Below, in pieces: positions 1 to 8,896 of a stretch of DNA of 64,000 nucleotides; within the stretch, counting starts at the first letter, position 1, and each line of letters opens with the position of its first letter. This DNA is from SZUA-265 sp965651905 (lineage in GTDB: Bacteria; Myxococcota_A; Polyangia; Polyangiales; Polyangiaceae). The stretch spans positions 96,673 through 160,672 of the forward strand of contig CBFGUG010000009.1 of NCBI GenBank assembly GCA_965651905.1, read 5' to 3'. The notes below the pieces were generated by a model, which did not search any database, was not told where the DNA came from, and worked only from the letters and a program-made list of their open reading frames with translations. The translations under genes and the position numbers were made by a program.

Positions 1-2
1 CA

Positions 3-848
3 CCAGCGGAGTCGCCCGACCCGTCTAGCGGTTCCGACCTGACGTCAGAGCCTGCTGCGGAGCAGGTGAACGACGCTGAGCCCACGGAGGCGACCGACGC
101 ATCTAGCGCGCAGACGGCGTCAGCTGACGAATCCAGCGACGAAGGGGAGAACACCTTCAAGCTGCGCGATTCCGATACTGCAAGAGACGCCCGAGGCGTT
201 GCGGAATCGAAGATCAAACCGAGCAAGACCGAAGCCGCGATGCGTTTTTTCGTCGTCGACAAGGACAAGGGTCCGATCGAGGGAATTGTCATCTCGCTGA
301 CGTCACCAGACGGCAAGGTGTATTACACCGAGGAGTCCGACGCGAAAGGATACGCCGAAGTGCTCGTTCCCGTCGGGCAGAAGTACGACTTGGTCTACCT
401 GAGCTTGGGTCGCAAAGACATCGCAGCCAGCGTGCCCGTGTCGGACGAAGCGAACCAAAACATCAAGCTGACGTTGCGCTACAAGCGCAACGTCGAAGAG
501 CAAGAGCCCACGCCGCGCTTCGTCCTAAAAGGGGTGAACTTCGATACGGGCAAGGCGACGATTCGCCCCGAGTCGTTTCCGCGGCTCGATCGCGTCGTGG
601 AGTACATGGCCCACAAGAAAAAGGCCCGCATCGAGATCTCGGGGCACACCGACGACGTGGGTAAACCCAAAGCCAACCAGGATCTGTCCCAGCGCCGAGC
701 CGACGCGTGTAAGACCTACATCGTGTCGAAGGGCATCGACGCGAGCCGCATAGAGGCAGTCGGCTTTGGCGACGCGCGCCCGATCGCGCCGAACGATTCC
801 GAAGAAGGCCGGCAGCTCAATCGCCGCATCGAAGCACGCGAGCTGTGA
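3..848 (+). CDS. OmpA-family peptidoglycan-binding protein (5' end outside window)
   Basis: The frame is open to the left edge, so the true start lies upstream. The left part is acidic and low-complexity (Ala/Ser/Asp/Glu). Next comes a carboxypeptidase-regulatory-like beta domain (about nt 240-480), then an OmpA C-terminal domain (about nt 535-840) with the peptidoglycan-binding signature: GHTDDVG, then LSQRRADA, then a Gly-Arg-x-x-Asn-Arg-Arg end. Family members tie the outer membrane or a periplasmic complex to peptidoglycan. No membrane segment is visible in the part present. The next gene starts 24 bp downstream on the same strand. Domain assignment is secure; the specific role is unknown. 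Confidence 0.85.
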   Translation, partial: PAESPDPSSGSDLTSEPAAEQVNDAEPTEATDASSAQTASADESSDEGENTFKLRDSDTARDARGVAESKIKPSKTEAAMRFFVVDKDKGPIEGIVISLTSPDGKVYYTEESDAKGYAEVLVPVGQKYDLVYLSLGRKDIAASVPVSDEANQNIKLTLRYKRNVEEQEPTPRFVLKGVNFDTGKATIRPESFPRLDRVVEYMAHKKKARIEISGHTDDVGKPKANQDLSQRRADACKTYIVSKGIDASRIEAVGFGDARPIAPNDSEEGRQLNRRIEAREL

Positions 849-872
849 CTCGACAGGAGCGGAAGCACCATC

Positions 873-1349
873 ATGGAGTTTCGGATCCTAGACCTCTCGT
901 CGGATGACGACTTTGCGATCTTCCAGCGCCAAAGCGGCAAGCTGTACACCGAGCTGTTCGGTGCGGCGTTCGTGCCGTCAGCGTCAGCGTACGCGAGCGT
1001 ACGCGAGCAGGCGCGCGTCGCCGCGACGCCCAACTGGTGTTTCGTCGGCGAATCGGCAACCGACGACGAGCCCGTTGCATTCTTCACGCTGGCAGAGTCG
1101 TTTGCGTTGTTTGCTGGGGGGCGATACCTGATTCTCGGCGAGCTGTGGGTTCATCCCGCGCACAGAAGCCGTGGTGTTGGTGAGGCGGTCGTGGAGTTCT
1201 GCCGAGGGTTCTGCCGCGAGCGTGGATATCGCAGAGTCGACGTCACTGCGCCCCCAGATCCCAAGTGGGATCGCTCGTTCCAGTTTTACGTCAAACGAGG
1301 TTTCAGTCCCACGGGTCGCAAACTGAAGCTGATGATTTCCGAAACGTGA
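873..1349 (+). CDS. GNAT-family N-acetyltransferase
   Basis: A 158-residue protein with the GNAT acetyl-CoA-binding core: a beta strand ending in ELWVHPAHRSRGVG (the Arg/Gln-x-x-Gly-x-Gly/Ala loop) followed by a helix, and a C-terminal FYVKRGF motif typical of motif B. It would transfer an acetyl group from acetyl-CoA to an amine; the substrate cannot be told from sequence. An AGGAG-like site about 15 bp before the ATG fits this start. It follows the OmpA gene by 24 bp and may be co-transcribed with it. Confidence 0.85.
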   Translation: MEFRILDLSSDDDFAIFQRQSGKLYTELFGAAFVPSASAYASVREQARVAATPNWCFVGESATDDEPVAFFTLAESFALFAGGRYLILGELWVHPAHRSRGVGEAVVEFCRGFCRERGYRRVDVTAPPDPKWDRSFQFYVKRGFSPTGRKLKLMISET

Positions 1350-1367
1350 GCGTGCTCATTACAATGC

Positions 1368-1889
1368 TCAATCGCCTCCGCCGATGTCGAACCAGTCGCT
1401 CGGGCGCGCGCGCTCTTTGCAGTACACACACAACGTGCGATCGTGTTCGTTGGTCCTCAGGTGTTGGGTGAGCCCACAACACTCGCAACGACCATTGACT
1501 AGAAGTTTCTCGGAGCTGGGCCAAAACTCGAGCAAGTCGCCCCGCGTGATGATGCCCACGGGACGCCCCTCGTGCACGACGACTACGGAGCCCACGCTGC
1601 GCTCTCCCATTACAACCGCTGCCCGTTGGGCGTCGCTCTCGGCGTCCAAGGTGACCGCGGGCGCGTTCATGACGTCCCTGATCAAAGACGTGGGGCGCGC
1701 GCTTCGCAGATCGCACGTGCAGACGAGTCCGACGAGATGGGCGTCGTCCAGTACTGGTAGGTGATGAACGTCATGGTTTCTGGCGTGTTCGAGTGCTTCA
1801 CGAACGGTGTGCTCTGCACTCGCGGTGATGGGCGAACCGCTCATCAGATCTCGTAGTGGTTGTCTGCTTGGTCTCGTCATGCTCGTCAT
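1368..1889 (-). CDS. Tandem CBS-domain protein with C-terminal zinc ribbon
   Basis: Two CBS domains (about residues 12-62 and 68-125), each beginning with a DLM or DVM motif and ending in the usual GLV/GII plus T-x-x-D turn. A short Cys cluster follows (C135, C137, C138, C154, C157) that looks like a zinc ribbon. CBS pairs bind adenosine nucleotides and act as energy or ligand sensors. The start at 1889 is chosen because AGAGGA lies just upstream; the frame could extend to 2006 without homology. It converges on the GNAT gene. Role as a stand-alone regulatory protein is inferred. Confidence 0.82.
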   Translation of the reverse strand: MTSMTRPSRQPLRDLMSGSPITASAEHTVREALEHARNHDVHHLPVLDDAHLVGLVCTCDLRSARPTSLIRDVMNAPAVTLDAESDAQRAAVVMGERSVGSVVVVHEGRPVGIITRGDLLEFWPSSEKLLVNGRCECCGLTQHLRTNEHDRTLCVYCKERARPSDWFDIGGGD

Positions 1890-2167
1890 GTGTTCCTCTG
1901 CACGCGTGACCATGCAACTTGCGATCCATGGCGAAATAGCCCAGTAAATGCGTTGGACCGGCCACTGTATTGGGTCGATGTTGCGCAGCACCCGCAAGCC
2001 TGCCACGCCGCTGCAGTTCGGGCGCAGTGTGAAACCCAGTCACAGTCGAAGTGTGCTCGAAGCTCACGGGATGTCGCCATTGCCATTTCCGGACCATGTT
2101 GCTTCGCACGTTTGGGCGGCGTGCGCCTCAAAAACGATTGGTATGTGCGTTGCATTAACGTGGCAAA

Positions 2168-3115
2168 ATGGTCGTCAGGAGTCGTTGCACGTCGTACGTG
2201 CTCGTTGGTATGGTGTTCGCTACTCCTGCGGCACACGGCGGGAAAATTGATGACGCGGGCTCCGCTGCGCGAGGAGACTCGTCGACGCGAGACGTTCCTC
2301 GCAAACCACACGAAGACAGCGGCGAGAGCTCGAGCAGTGAATGTGGCGAGGCATGCTTCGAACTCGTACGCGTCGTGGTTTTGGCTCCGTGGAGCATTCC
2401 GCGCGAGCTACTCGGACCGCACGAGCACACCAGCTACCTCTATGCGGACTACCCGTATCGGGGTTCGAGTCGCAGTCTGATTCACTTCGAACGTCCATCG
2501 GCGTCCCACTCGTTCTTGGAACCAGAGAGTCACGACGACGCACGCAGCGAGCAAACTCAGCGTTTTGCGGCCCAAGTGGACATCGAGGCAGGCACGGCGT
2601 TCGATCTGCACCGTGCGGGGTTTGGACTGCGGCTGATGTTGCCGATACCTGTCGAACTCGATGCCCGCTGGCTTGGACTCTGGGAACCACAGCAAGGATC
2701 AGACGACTACGCAGCGTTTGGGCACGAACACGTCACCTGGCGTTTCGCTCAGAGCGGGAGCGTGCAGTTCCGAAGTGGCGTTGGCTTACAACACTTCATC
2801 GAGAACTCGCCGTCGGACGAGCAAGAGCCGTTTCCGAACGAACCTGGCGCATCGCTCGAGCCAGGACTCACGTCACCTCAGGTGCATCACGTCGGGGGCG
2901 ATTTCTTCTACGGGTTCGAAGCGCTAGTGGGGGATCCGCTGGTGCTCAGCGGTCAACTGCACTTGGGCTGGGTTGGTCAGGCTTTCGTCTGGCAGGCGAG
3001 GACGACCCTCGGCGTGATGTTGGGACCGGTCGAGGCCTACGGGGGGTACCATCACATCGACCTCGGCGGGGTGCCGCTAGGTGGACCTGCTGCGGGGGCC
3101 AGGTTGTGGTGGTGA
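2168..3115 (+). CDS. Exported protein of unknown function, possible outer-membrane beta-barrel
   Basis: 315 residues. The N-terminus has a signal-peptide-like stretch ending near ATPAAHGG, then an acidic linker. The C-terminal 200 residues alternate polar and aromatic/aliphatic residues in short strands (for example LVLSGQLHLGWVGQAFVW and VEAYGGYHHIDLGG), and the protein ends in two tryptophans, as many outer-membrane barrels end in an aromatic residue. I do not recognise the family. The intergenic stretch 1890-2167 separates it from the divergent CBS gene. Confidence 0.6.
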   Translation: MVVRSRCTSYVLVGMVFATPAAHGGKIDDAGSAARGDSSTRDVPRKPHEDSGESSSSECGEACFELVRVVVLAPWSIPRELLGPHEHTSYLYADYPYRGSSRSLIHFERPSASHSFLEPESHDDARSEQTQRFAAQVDIEAGTAFDLHRAGFGLRLMLPIPVELDARWLGLWEPQQGSDDYAAFGHEHVTWRFAQSGSVQFRSGVGLQHFIENSPSDEQEPFPNEPGASLEPGLTSPQVHHVGGDFFYGFEALVGDPLVLSGQLHLGWVGQAFVWQARTTLGVMLGPVEAYGGYHHIDLGGVPLGGPAAGARLWW

Positions 3116-3170
3116 AAGGGATACGCCGTGGACTTGATATGAAAGCCTGGAGGGCAGTGCGGCTGAGAGG

Positions 3171-3701
3171 TCAAGCTTCCCTCGGCTCGGTCGGTCCAGG
3201 GAGAATCAGCTGGTAGAAGGCCAAATCGATCCAGCTGCCGAACTTGAACCCAGCGCTCACGATGGTTCCCGCTGGCTGAAACCCCAGCTGCGTGTGGAGC
3301 GTGATACTGGCTTGGTTGTCTGCAGTGATCCCGCCGATCAATGTGCGCAGCTGCGCCGCTTCGGCGCGCTCTATCAGAGCGCTCAGCAGTTTGCGACCGA
3401 CGCCCCGTCCACGGTGCGCTCGATCGACGTAGACGCAGTGTTCTGCGCTGTACTGGTAGGCCTGCCATGGGCGAAACGGCCCGTAGCTCGCGAACCCCAA
3501 GAGCGCACCCGCATGATCGACCAGCCCCAGCAGCGGCAAACCCTGTCGTCGCTTGTCTTCCACCCAAGCCTCGACCCGCTCGACTGAGCGCGGGTGGTAA
3601 TCCCAAAGTGCGGTGCTGTGGGCAATGACTTCGTTGAAGATCGTGCGGATCGGTTCGACGTGCTGCGTACTGCAGTCAATCAATTGCGTTGGGCGGGTCA
3701 C
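3171..3701 (-). CDS. Phosphinothricin-acetyltransferase-like GNAT protein
   Basis: About 176 residues when read from a GTG at 3701, close to the usual length of the PAT/Bar family; the frame continues to an ATG at 3809, which would overlap the divergent gene more. It has the PAT-like hallmarks: an early IFNEVIAHSTALWDY segment, GFASYGPFRPWQAY, CVYVDRAHRGRGVG as the acetyl-CoA loop, and LGFQPAGTIVSAGFKFGSW near the end. Relatives acetylate phosphinothricin, methionine sulfoximine or related amino compounds. Divergent from the AAC(3)-like gene. Confidence 0.82.
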   Translation of the reverse strand: MTRPTQLIDCSTQHVEPIRTIFNEVIAHSTALWDYHPRSVERVEAWVEDKRRQGLPLLGLVDHAGALLGFASYGPFRPWQAYQYSAEHCVYVDRAHRGRGVGRKLLSALIERAEAAQLRTLIGGITADNQASITLHTQLGFQPAGTIVSAGFKFGSWIDLAFYQLILPGPTEPREA

Positions 3702-3824
3702 GGTCAGCAGACGTGAGGCTGGCACAAGCGCGTCTCCGTGAAAAGTCTCAGCGAGACCTTCCGCAGTGGTGACGCAGGCCCTACGCTTGCAGTCATCGTG
3801 ATGGCGCACCGCAACGAACGACCG

Positions 3825-4610
3825 ATGACCGTCGCTGCGCTATCCCAGCAATTGACGGATCTCGGCGTGCGACGTGGCGGCGTGCTGGTCGTTCACACGG
3901 CGTTTTCCAAAGTTGGCAGCGTGGAGCGAGGGCCCCACGGCTTGATCGCCGCGCTACAAGCTGCCGTTGGGCCCGAGGGAACGCTGGTGATGCCGAGTTT
4001 GAGCCAGGACGACGACGCGGTGTTCGATCCACCCACCACGCCTTGCCGTTGGATGGGCATCGTTGCGGACACGTTCTGGCGGATTCCAGGTGTCTTGCGC
4101 AGTGACAGTCCCCACGCGTTTGCTGCTCGGGGCGCCCACGCGGAATCGATCACCGCGCCGCATCCGCCTTTTCCTCCACACGGTCATCAGAGCCCGGTCG
4201 GGCGCGTGTTCGACTTGGACGGTCAGGTATTGCTGATTGGCGTCGGTCACGACTGCAACACCACCATTCACCTCGCGGAGTCGCTCGCAAGCGTGCCCTA
4301 CGGGCTGTCGACCTACGTGACCGTCGTGCAAGATGGTCGAGTGCAACGAGTTCACTACCGTGAAGCCGACCATTGCTGCGAAGGCTTCAGCCAGTTGGAC
4401 GCCTGGCTCGACAAACGCGGCAAGCAAGTTACAGGACAGGTGGGGTTGGCCACCGCCAGACTGGCCGACAGCCGAGACATCGTCGAGTGTTCACTCGAAC
4501 GACTGCGTGAGGATCCCACGGTCTTCCTTCACCCCCGCGGTCACGACGCTGAATGCGACGCCGCGAGGGCGAGCATGGACCACCAGTCCGAGGTGAAGCG
4601 TGATGAGTAG
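3825..4610 (+). CDS. AAC(3)-family aminoglycoside N-acetyltransferase homologue
   Basis: The start at 3825 gives a protein that begins like AAC(3) enzymes (helix, then VLVVHTAFSKVG); earlier in-frame starts at 3738 and 3801 are possible. Family motifs are clear: GPHGLIAALQAAVGPEGTL, then VMPSLS, then R-S-x-x-PHAFAARGAHAE, an H-P-P-F-P-P-H-G-x-x-S-P block, and VLLIGVGHDCNTTIHLAE. AAC(3) enzymes acetylate the 3-amino group of deoxystreptamine aminoglycosides; some homologues act on other amines, so resistance is possible but not shown. The last codons overlap the next gene (GTG 4600, ATG 4603), suggesting translational coupling. Confidence 0.85.
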   Translation: MTVAALSQQLTDLGVRRGGVLVVHTAFSKVGSVERGPHGLIAALQAAVGPEGTLVMPSLSQDDDAVFDPPTTPCRWMGIVADTFWRIPGVLRSDSPHAFAARGAHAESITAPHPPFPPHGHQSPVGRVFDLDGQVLLIGVGHDCNTTIHLAESLASVPYGLSTYVTVVQDGRVQRVHYREADHCCEGFSQLDAWLDKRGKQVTGQVGLATARLADSRDIVECSLERLREDPTVFLHPRGHDAECDAARASMDHQSEVKRDE

Positions 4611-5121
4611 ACGTTCAGGTGAAGCCCAAGCTGGAGACGCGATCGTGCTACGGGACGACGAACACCCCGTCAGTGGCGACGCGCTGCGCGAACTATTGAC
4701 GAGCGCGTACGTCGGTGGTGGCTTCACGGAGCCTGACGTGGCTGCGGCTGCGTTTGCTCCCGACGCCGTACGAGCGCGAGGGCGGCTGTCGTACGTCGCT
4801 TCTGCGGCGGGCGAACCGCTAGCCACACTCGTGATCGTCCGTCCGGAATCTCCCGCGGTCAGGTTGGCGAAGGCGTGCGAGGCGGAGTTGCACCTGTTGG
4901 CAACCGCACCCAGTGAGCGGAACAGAGGCCTGGCGTCTACGTTAATCCGCGTCGCCCTCGACGAGCTTCGCCGGGATGGCTGCGTGCGAGTTTGGCTCTG
5001 GACGCAACCCCCCATGGTTGCCGCGCAGCGGCTGTACTCGTCGTTTGGTTTCAACCGCTATCCCGACTTCGACTTCGAACGTGGTGGGCGATCGTTTCTC
5101 GTCTATCAGCTCTCGCTGTGA
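4600..5121 (+). CDS. GNAT-family N-acetyltransferase
   Basis: 173 residues, start GTG 4600 or ATG 4603, overlapping the stop of the AAC(3)-like gene, so the two are probably one operon. The acetyl-CoA loop is degenerate but recognisable (LLATAPSERNRGLASTLI), followed by an RVWLWTQ strand and a YSSFGFNRYP motif B. Substrate unknown. It is one of several acetyltransferases in the first 5 kb. Confidence 0.8.
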   Translation: MMSRRSGEAQAGDAIVLRDDEHPVSGDALRELLTSAYVGGGFTEPDVAAAAFAPDAVRARGRLSYVASAAGEPLATLVIVRPESPAVRLAKACEAELHLLATAPSERNRGLASTLIRVALDELRRDGCVRVWLWTQPPMVAAQRLYSSFGFNRYPDFDFERGGRSFLVYQLSL

Positions 5122-5162
5122 ACGGTTCCCGTTGCGAATCGCCCGCTCGTACGCGGCAGGGG

Positions 5163-6584
5163 CTAGGGACTCGGCAACGCAACGTCCGTAAACGATGAGC
5201 GCCGCTGAAGGTCACCCGTCCCGAGTTGCCCTGCTTCGTTTTCACCCGCGCAGCGCACCGCGCCTGACCTGCTCAGTGCACAAGTATGAAAACGCGCGAC
5301 GCTGACACTCTCGTAGCCATCACCGATCAGGGCAGGTGAGTACTCGACGTCGATGGAACCTGTCCCGAGCTGCCCCTCGATCGCGCGCCCCCAGCACCAG
5401 AGCTCCCCCTCACTGATGCCACAAGTGTGAAAGGTATCCGTGCTCACGAAGTCCCAGGTCGGGCTCTCCACTGACGCAGGGGTTGTCGTCTGGTCGATCC
5501 CAGGGATCCCGAACGGCGCGCCGTCGCCGGCTGCCGAACCCGAGTTGACGCCCCAACACCAGAGTAAACCCGAAACGTCGAGCGCGCAGCTGTGGTTCTG
5601 TCCAGCCGCCGCCTGAACCCAATCCGAACGACTCGAGTCGATGCGCGTGGGCTCACGGATCTGGACGCTGACGTCGGTCGACAACTGTTGGTTGCTGTTG
5701 CGTCCCCAACACCACGAGCTGCCGTCGTTTCTGACGCCGCAGGTGTGTCCGTCGCCCAGACTCACGTCGATCCATTCGCCAGCGACCTGCATGGGGCTCA
5801 AGCCATCGGCGGCGCGGTCGTCGTCCGCGGGGTACGCGTCGTTCTGCCCCAGGTTACCCTCGAAGTTCTTACCCCAACAGTACAACCTCGAGTCGTCCAG
5901 GATTGCGCAGGAGTTCTCGAAGTTACTGCGCAACACGAGCGCCGCACCAGGCAGGTCGACCTGGGAGGGCAGCGATTGCGACTGACGATTGCCTTGCCCG
6001 AGTTGTCCGCGGTCGTTGGCGCCCCAACAGAACACCCGATAGTCTGCGTCGAGTGCGCAGGTGTGATTGCGTCCCGCGTGGATCTGGCGCCAGCTCTTTC
6101 CGCCACTGACCAAGCTCGCGACTTCGCGATCCGTGGCGTCACCCAGCCCGAGCTGCCCGGATGCGTTGCCACCCCAGCAGCTCGCCACACCCGAGCGTAT
6201 CGCACAGCTGTGTGAATTTCCCGCGGTTACGAAGTTGCCCAGGTCCGCGTCCGGGGGCTCGACGCTCGGCGGTGCAGCATCCGAGTCTTGGGGCGAGCCC
6301 GCGTCGACCTCTGGGGCTGGTGAGGGGGCTTCGTCGTCGGTCGTGGAACCCGCGTCGTTCTGGCTCGCCATCGGAGCGTCGCTGTCGTCCGAATTGTCGC
6401 CGCCGGGCAGCGCGTCGGCCGAGGGTTGGTCATCACTCACGTCAGTTGCGCTCTGTTCGACGGGACCCAGCACCTCACCGCGTTCGACACAGCCATTTAC
6501 CCAGAGCGTGAGATTGGTGAACAGCAGCGCGCAAACATGCGCCGCGTTTCGTCGCATCGTTCGCGAACATTGCACGAGGGTCAT
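5163..6584 (-). CDS. RCC1-repeat lipoprotein
   Basis: 473 residues. A short hydrophobic leader ends in a possible lipobox (WVNGC near residue 32), then an acidic Asp/Ser/Ala/Pro linker to about residue 110, then RCC1 repeats. Each repeat carries the bacterial signature of a buried His-x-Cys-A/G pair and CWGxN-x-GQLG (for example HSCAIRSG then CWGGNASGQLG). RCC1 propellers are protein-binding scaffolds; in secreted bacterial forms the partner is unknown. The ATG overlaps the stop of the upstream barrel-protein gene in an ATGA, so the start is well supported and the gene is the last of the ECF-sigma operon. Confidence 0.85.
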   Translation of the reverse strand: MTLVQCSRTMRRNAAHVCALLFTNLTLWVNGCVERGEVLGPVEQSATDVSDDQPSADALPGGDNSDDSDAPMASQNDAGSTTDDEAPSPAPEVDAGSPQDSDAAPPSVEPPDADLGNFVTAGNSHSCAIRSGVASCWGGNASGQLGLGDATDREVASLVSGGKSWRQIHAGRNHTCALDADYRVFCWGANDRGQLGQGNRQSQSLPSQVDLPGAALVLRSNFENSCAILDDSRLYCWGKNFEGNLGQNDAYPADDDRAADGLSPMQVAGEWIDVSLGDGHTCGVRNDGSSWCWGRNSNQQLSTDVSVQIREPTRIDSSRSDWVQAAAGQNHSCALDVSGLLWCWGVNSGSAAGDGAPFGIPGIDQTTTPASVESPTWDFVSTDTFHTCGISEGELWCWGRAIEGQLGTGSIDVEYSPALIGDGYESVSVARFHTCALSRSGAVRCAGENEAGQLGTGDLQRRSSFTDVALPSP

Positions 6585-7600
6585 AGTTCGAGTCCCACTC
6601 CGAGCAGCGCGCCGAGTTCCACGCCAGAGGTGCCCGTGGCGCGGTCACCTCCGTCGGTGGCCTCCACGGAGCGGACGGCCGCACCCAAAGTGATGCCCGC
6701 ATCCAGCCACAGCGGGCCTGCAACGTGCCAGTCGGCGTCGAGACCCGAACGCACGCTGAGCAATGCGCCCGTAAACTCGGCGCCAGTTGCATCGTCGTTG
6801 GGCTTGCCTTGCAAGTTCACCCAGCCAAACCTAACACCCGTCGGGATCCCGAGCTGCAAGCTCTGAGTCCTGAACCACACGAGACGCAGCGCACTGGACA
6901 CGCTAATCGCGCTCGATTGGATCTTGCCGCGGTCGGAGTCGACGTCGAGTCCCTGACGCAACCCCGCGCCGACGTCGAGTTGAAAGTGGGGAGAAAGTTC
7001 GAACAGCAGCGTCATGTCGGGGCCGATGTGACGTTGGCCGCCGCTGAACCACTCGAACGCCGCGCGCGGGCCGAGGCGCGGCGCGGGGCGCTCGGGGGGC
7101 GGTTTGGGCAAGTCTCGTTTCACCGCTCGCTCGACTTCGGGGGGCGGCGTTCGCTTCTCTTCGACGGAGCGTTCCAGGGCGAGTTCAGCCCAGCTCGCCC
7201 AAACGAGTTCGTCGGTGGCCAGAGCTACCGCGAAGGCGCGGCCATCAGCAGGTACCTGGGACAGGTCAACGTCGCGGGCGACACGCTTTCGAGTCAGCGT
7301 GTCGCGGATCTCGACACTGACGACCGCGGTCGTCTGCGCCTGATGACTCAGGGTCACGGATGCTACGGGATCGTGCTCAGGACCTGCGGAGCTCCGACAA
7401 ACGTCAATCTCCCGTCCACGGAATCCTGCTCTGAGATCTTCGAGTACCGTCTGTTCGAAGCTGCGGAAGGAGCTGTCCCAGTTGAAGCTCAGGCCAACCC
7501 AGGGACGATCGTTGGCACCACATGCTTCTTGCGCGGTGGCAGGTGAGGCCCATGCCATCCAGAGCGCCGCCAACCATGCCGCTCGCACCCAACGAAACAC
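6581..7600 (-). CDS. Exported protein with C-terminal barrel-like region, ECF-sigma operon
   Basis: 339 residues. A clear signal peptide (MFRWVRAAWLAALWMAW then ASPATAQ) is followed by a globular domain (about 25-150) with two Cys residues and the pattern VSVEIRDTLTRKR, then a Pro-rich linker (about 160-190), then strands suggesting an outer-membrane barrel. The layout (short alpha/beta domain, linker, barrel) matches the protein encoded at 42138-43025 beside the second ECF-sigma module, so the two are likely paralogues. It lies between the FecR/TPR gene and the RCC1 gene on the same strand. Function unknown. Confidence 0.65.
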   Translation of the reverse strand: MFRWVRAAWLAALWMAWASPATAQEACGANDRPWVGLSFNWDSSFRSFEQTVLEDLRAGFRGREIDVCRSSAGPEHDPVASVTLSHQAQTTAVVSVEIRDTLTRKRVARDVDLSQVPADGRAFAVALATDELVWASWAELALERSVEEKRTPPPEVERAVKRDLPKPPPERPAPRLGPRAAFEWFSGGQRHIGPDMTLLFELSPHFQLDVGAGLRQGLDVDSDRGKIQSSAISVSSALRLVWFRTQSLQLGIPTGVRFGWVNLQGKPNDDATGAEFTGALLSVRSGLDADWHVAGPLWLDAGITLGAAVRSVEATDGGDRATGTSGVELGALLGVGLEL

Positions 7601-7713
7601 CTGCCAGGTGTGCCCCGTTTGTTCCAGGGAAGTAAAGAGGCGATCGCGAAAAGCACCACATCACAGGGTATCTCTGGCGTGTGGCTGAGGCGGCGGATGC
7701 GGGCTTGGGACAA

Positions 7714-8892
7714 TCAAGGGCAAAGGCGTTCGAGCGCTGCGCCGTGTACTCCGCTCGGATAGGCGGCAGCGTAGGCCTTCTTCGCGCGTCGACAGCTATC
7801 ACCAGCGCCCATCGCGGCATGTGCTTGAACCAAGCGCGCCATCGCGTCCTCTTTGAAGGCAGCGCCTGGCGCGAGTGCGACAGCCCGTTTCAATGCACTG
7901 ACCGCCCCCCGAAGATTGCCGAGGCGGTCCATCCGTAGGCGCCCGAGCTCGAACGCCGCAAGCCCGGCGCGCGAGTCGTTCGGGTGCTGGTTCAGCAGTT
8001 GTTCGTAGTACTTCGCCGCAGCCGCAGCCTCACCCGCGCGTCGCGCGTCGTTTGCGCGTTCGAATAGCTCCTTCGCGCCCGCGGGCTGCTGAGTCACGTC
8101 GCTCTCGTCGGTTAACGCCCCCTTGGGGTTCGGTTGTCGAGGCTCCTGGCCCTCGTCTGCTGAGCTACCAGGCTTGCGCTCATCAGCTGAGACGTCGGTC
8201 CGTGCATCGTCTGCGTCGAGGGCTGGGGGCTCGTTGGGAGCCGTGTCGGGGACGGCTTCTGCCACGGGCGTTGAAGCAGGGGGCGCATCGAGGTCGTACG
8301 ACCAACGTTCACCCGGGCCGAGACGATGCGATCGGTCGCCGTTGCCTGGTGGGTGTACTTCGACGGAACCCGACTGCACGTCGACTTCGACGCGCTTGCC
8401 GTCAGGGGTCACCTGGACGCTGAAACGTGTGCCCGTCACACGGACGCGCACGCCGTGGGCCATCACCACGAAGTCCCGCTTGGGATCCTTCGCCACGTTG
8501 CACTCCACGCGTCCTTTGGACAAGCCCACTTTCACCAGTTCGGTGCTGCTCTCCTCCACCTCGACTCGTGTATGTGCGCTCAGTTGCAGGGCAGACCCGT
8601 CTTCCAAGTCTACTTTGAGCGCATCCGTCGCCGTTTCGAGCGCTGCGCCCTGCAAAGCGGAGGGAGCTTCGCTCGGACTCAGCACAGTGCTGCCGACGAA
8701 CACCAGCGCGAGCGCTGCCGCCAGCACCCACGCGCCACGCCATCCGAGCCACTGCTGCCACGGTGATACCCGTGGTTGGGGGCCGCCGTGTTCGGAGACG
8801 TTCTGCCAAATACGCGCGAGGCGCTGAGCTTCATCGTCTACCCGCACGTACTTCGCGGGCGCGTCGTGGTTCGAGGGAAAGTCCGGGTTCAT
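7714..8892 (-). CDS. FecR-domain membrane protein with C-terminal TPR-like repeats
   Basis: 392 residues from an ATG at 8892, four bases past the stop of the ECF sigma gene, with GCGAGG just upstream. Order: cytoplasmic N-terminus (about 1-50), one transmembrane helix (about 54-72, WVLAAALALVFVGSTVL), a FecR domain (about 90-200, ending in SGSVEVHPPGNG and GPGERWSYD), an acidic linker, then tetratricopeptide-like helices (about 270-392). FecR-type proteins carry periplasmic signals to their partner sigma factor, so this is the probable anti-sigma or sigma regulator for the upstream gene. A paralogous arrangement sits at 43758-44882. Confidence 0.82.
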   Translation of the reverse strand: MNPDFPSNHDAPAKYVRVDDEAQRLARIWQNVSEHGGPQPRVSPWQQWLGWRGAWVLAAALALVFVGSTVLSPSEAPSALQGAALETATDALKVDLEDGSALQLSAHTRVEVEESSTELVKVGLSKGRVECNVAKDPKRDFVVMAHGVRVRVTGTRFSVQVTPDGKRVEVDVQSGSVEVHPPGNGDRSHRLGPGERWSYDLDAPPASTPVAEAVPDTAPNEPPALDADDARTDVSADERKPGSSADEGQEPRQPNPKGALTDESDVTQQPAGAKELFERANDARRAGEAAAAAKYYEQLLNQHPNDSRAGLAAFELGRLRMDRLGNLRGAVSALKRAVALAPGAAFKEDAMARLVQAHAAMGAGDSCRRAKKAYAAAYPSGVHGAALERLCP

Positions 8893-8896
8893 GGCT

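Noticed and set aside
2461..2480. GGTTCGAGTC as a tRNA T-arm
   Set aside because: It lies inside a coding gene and no cloverleaf surrounds it.
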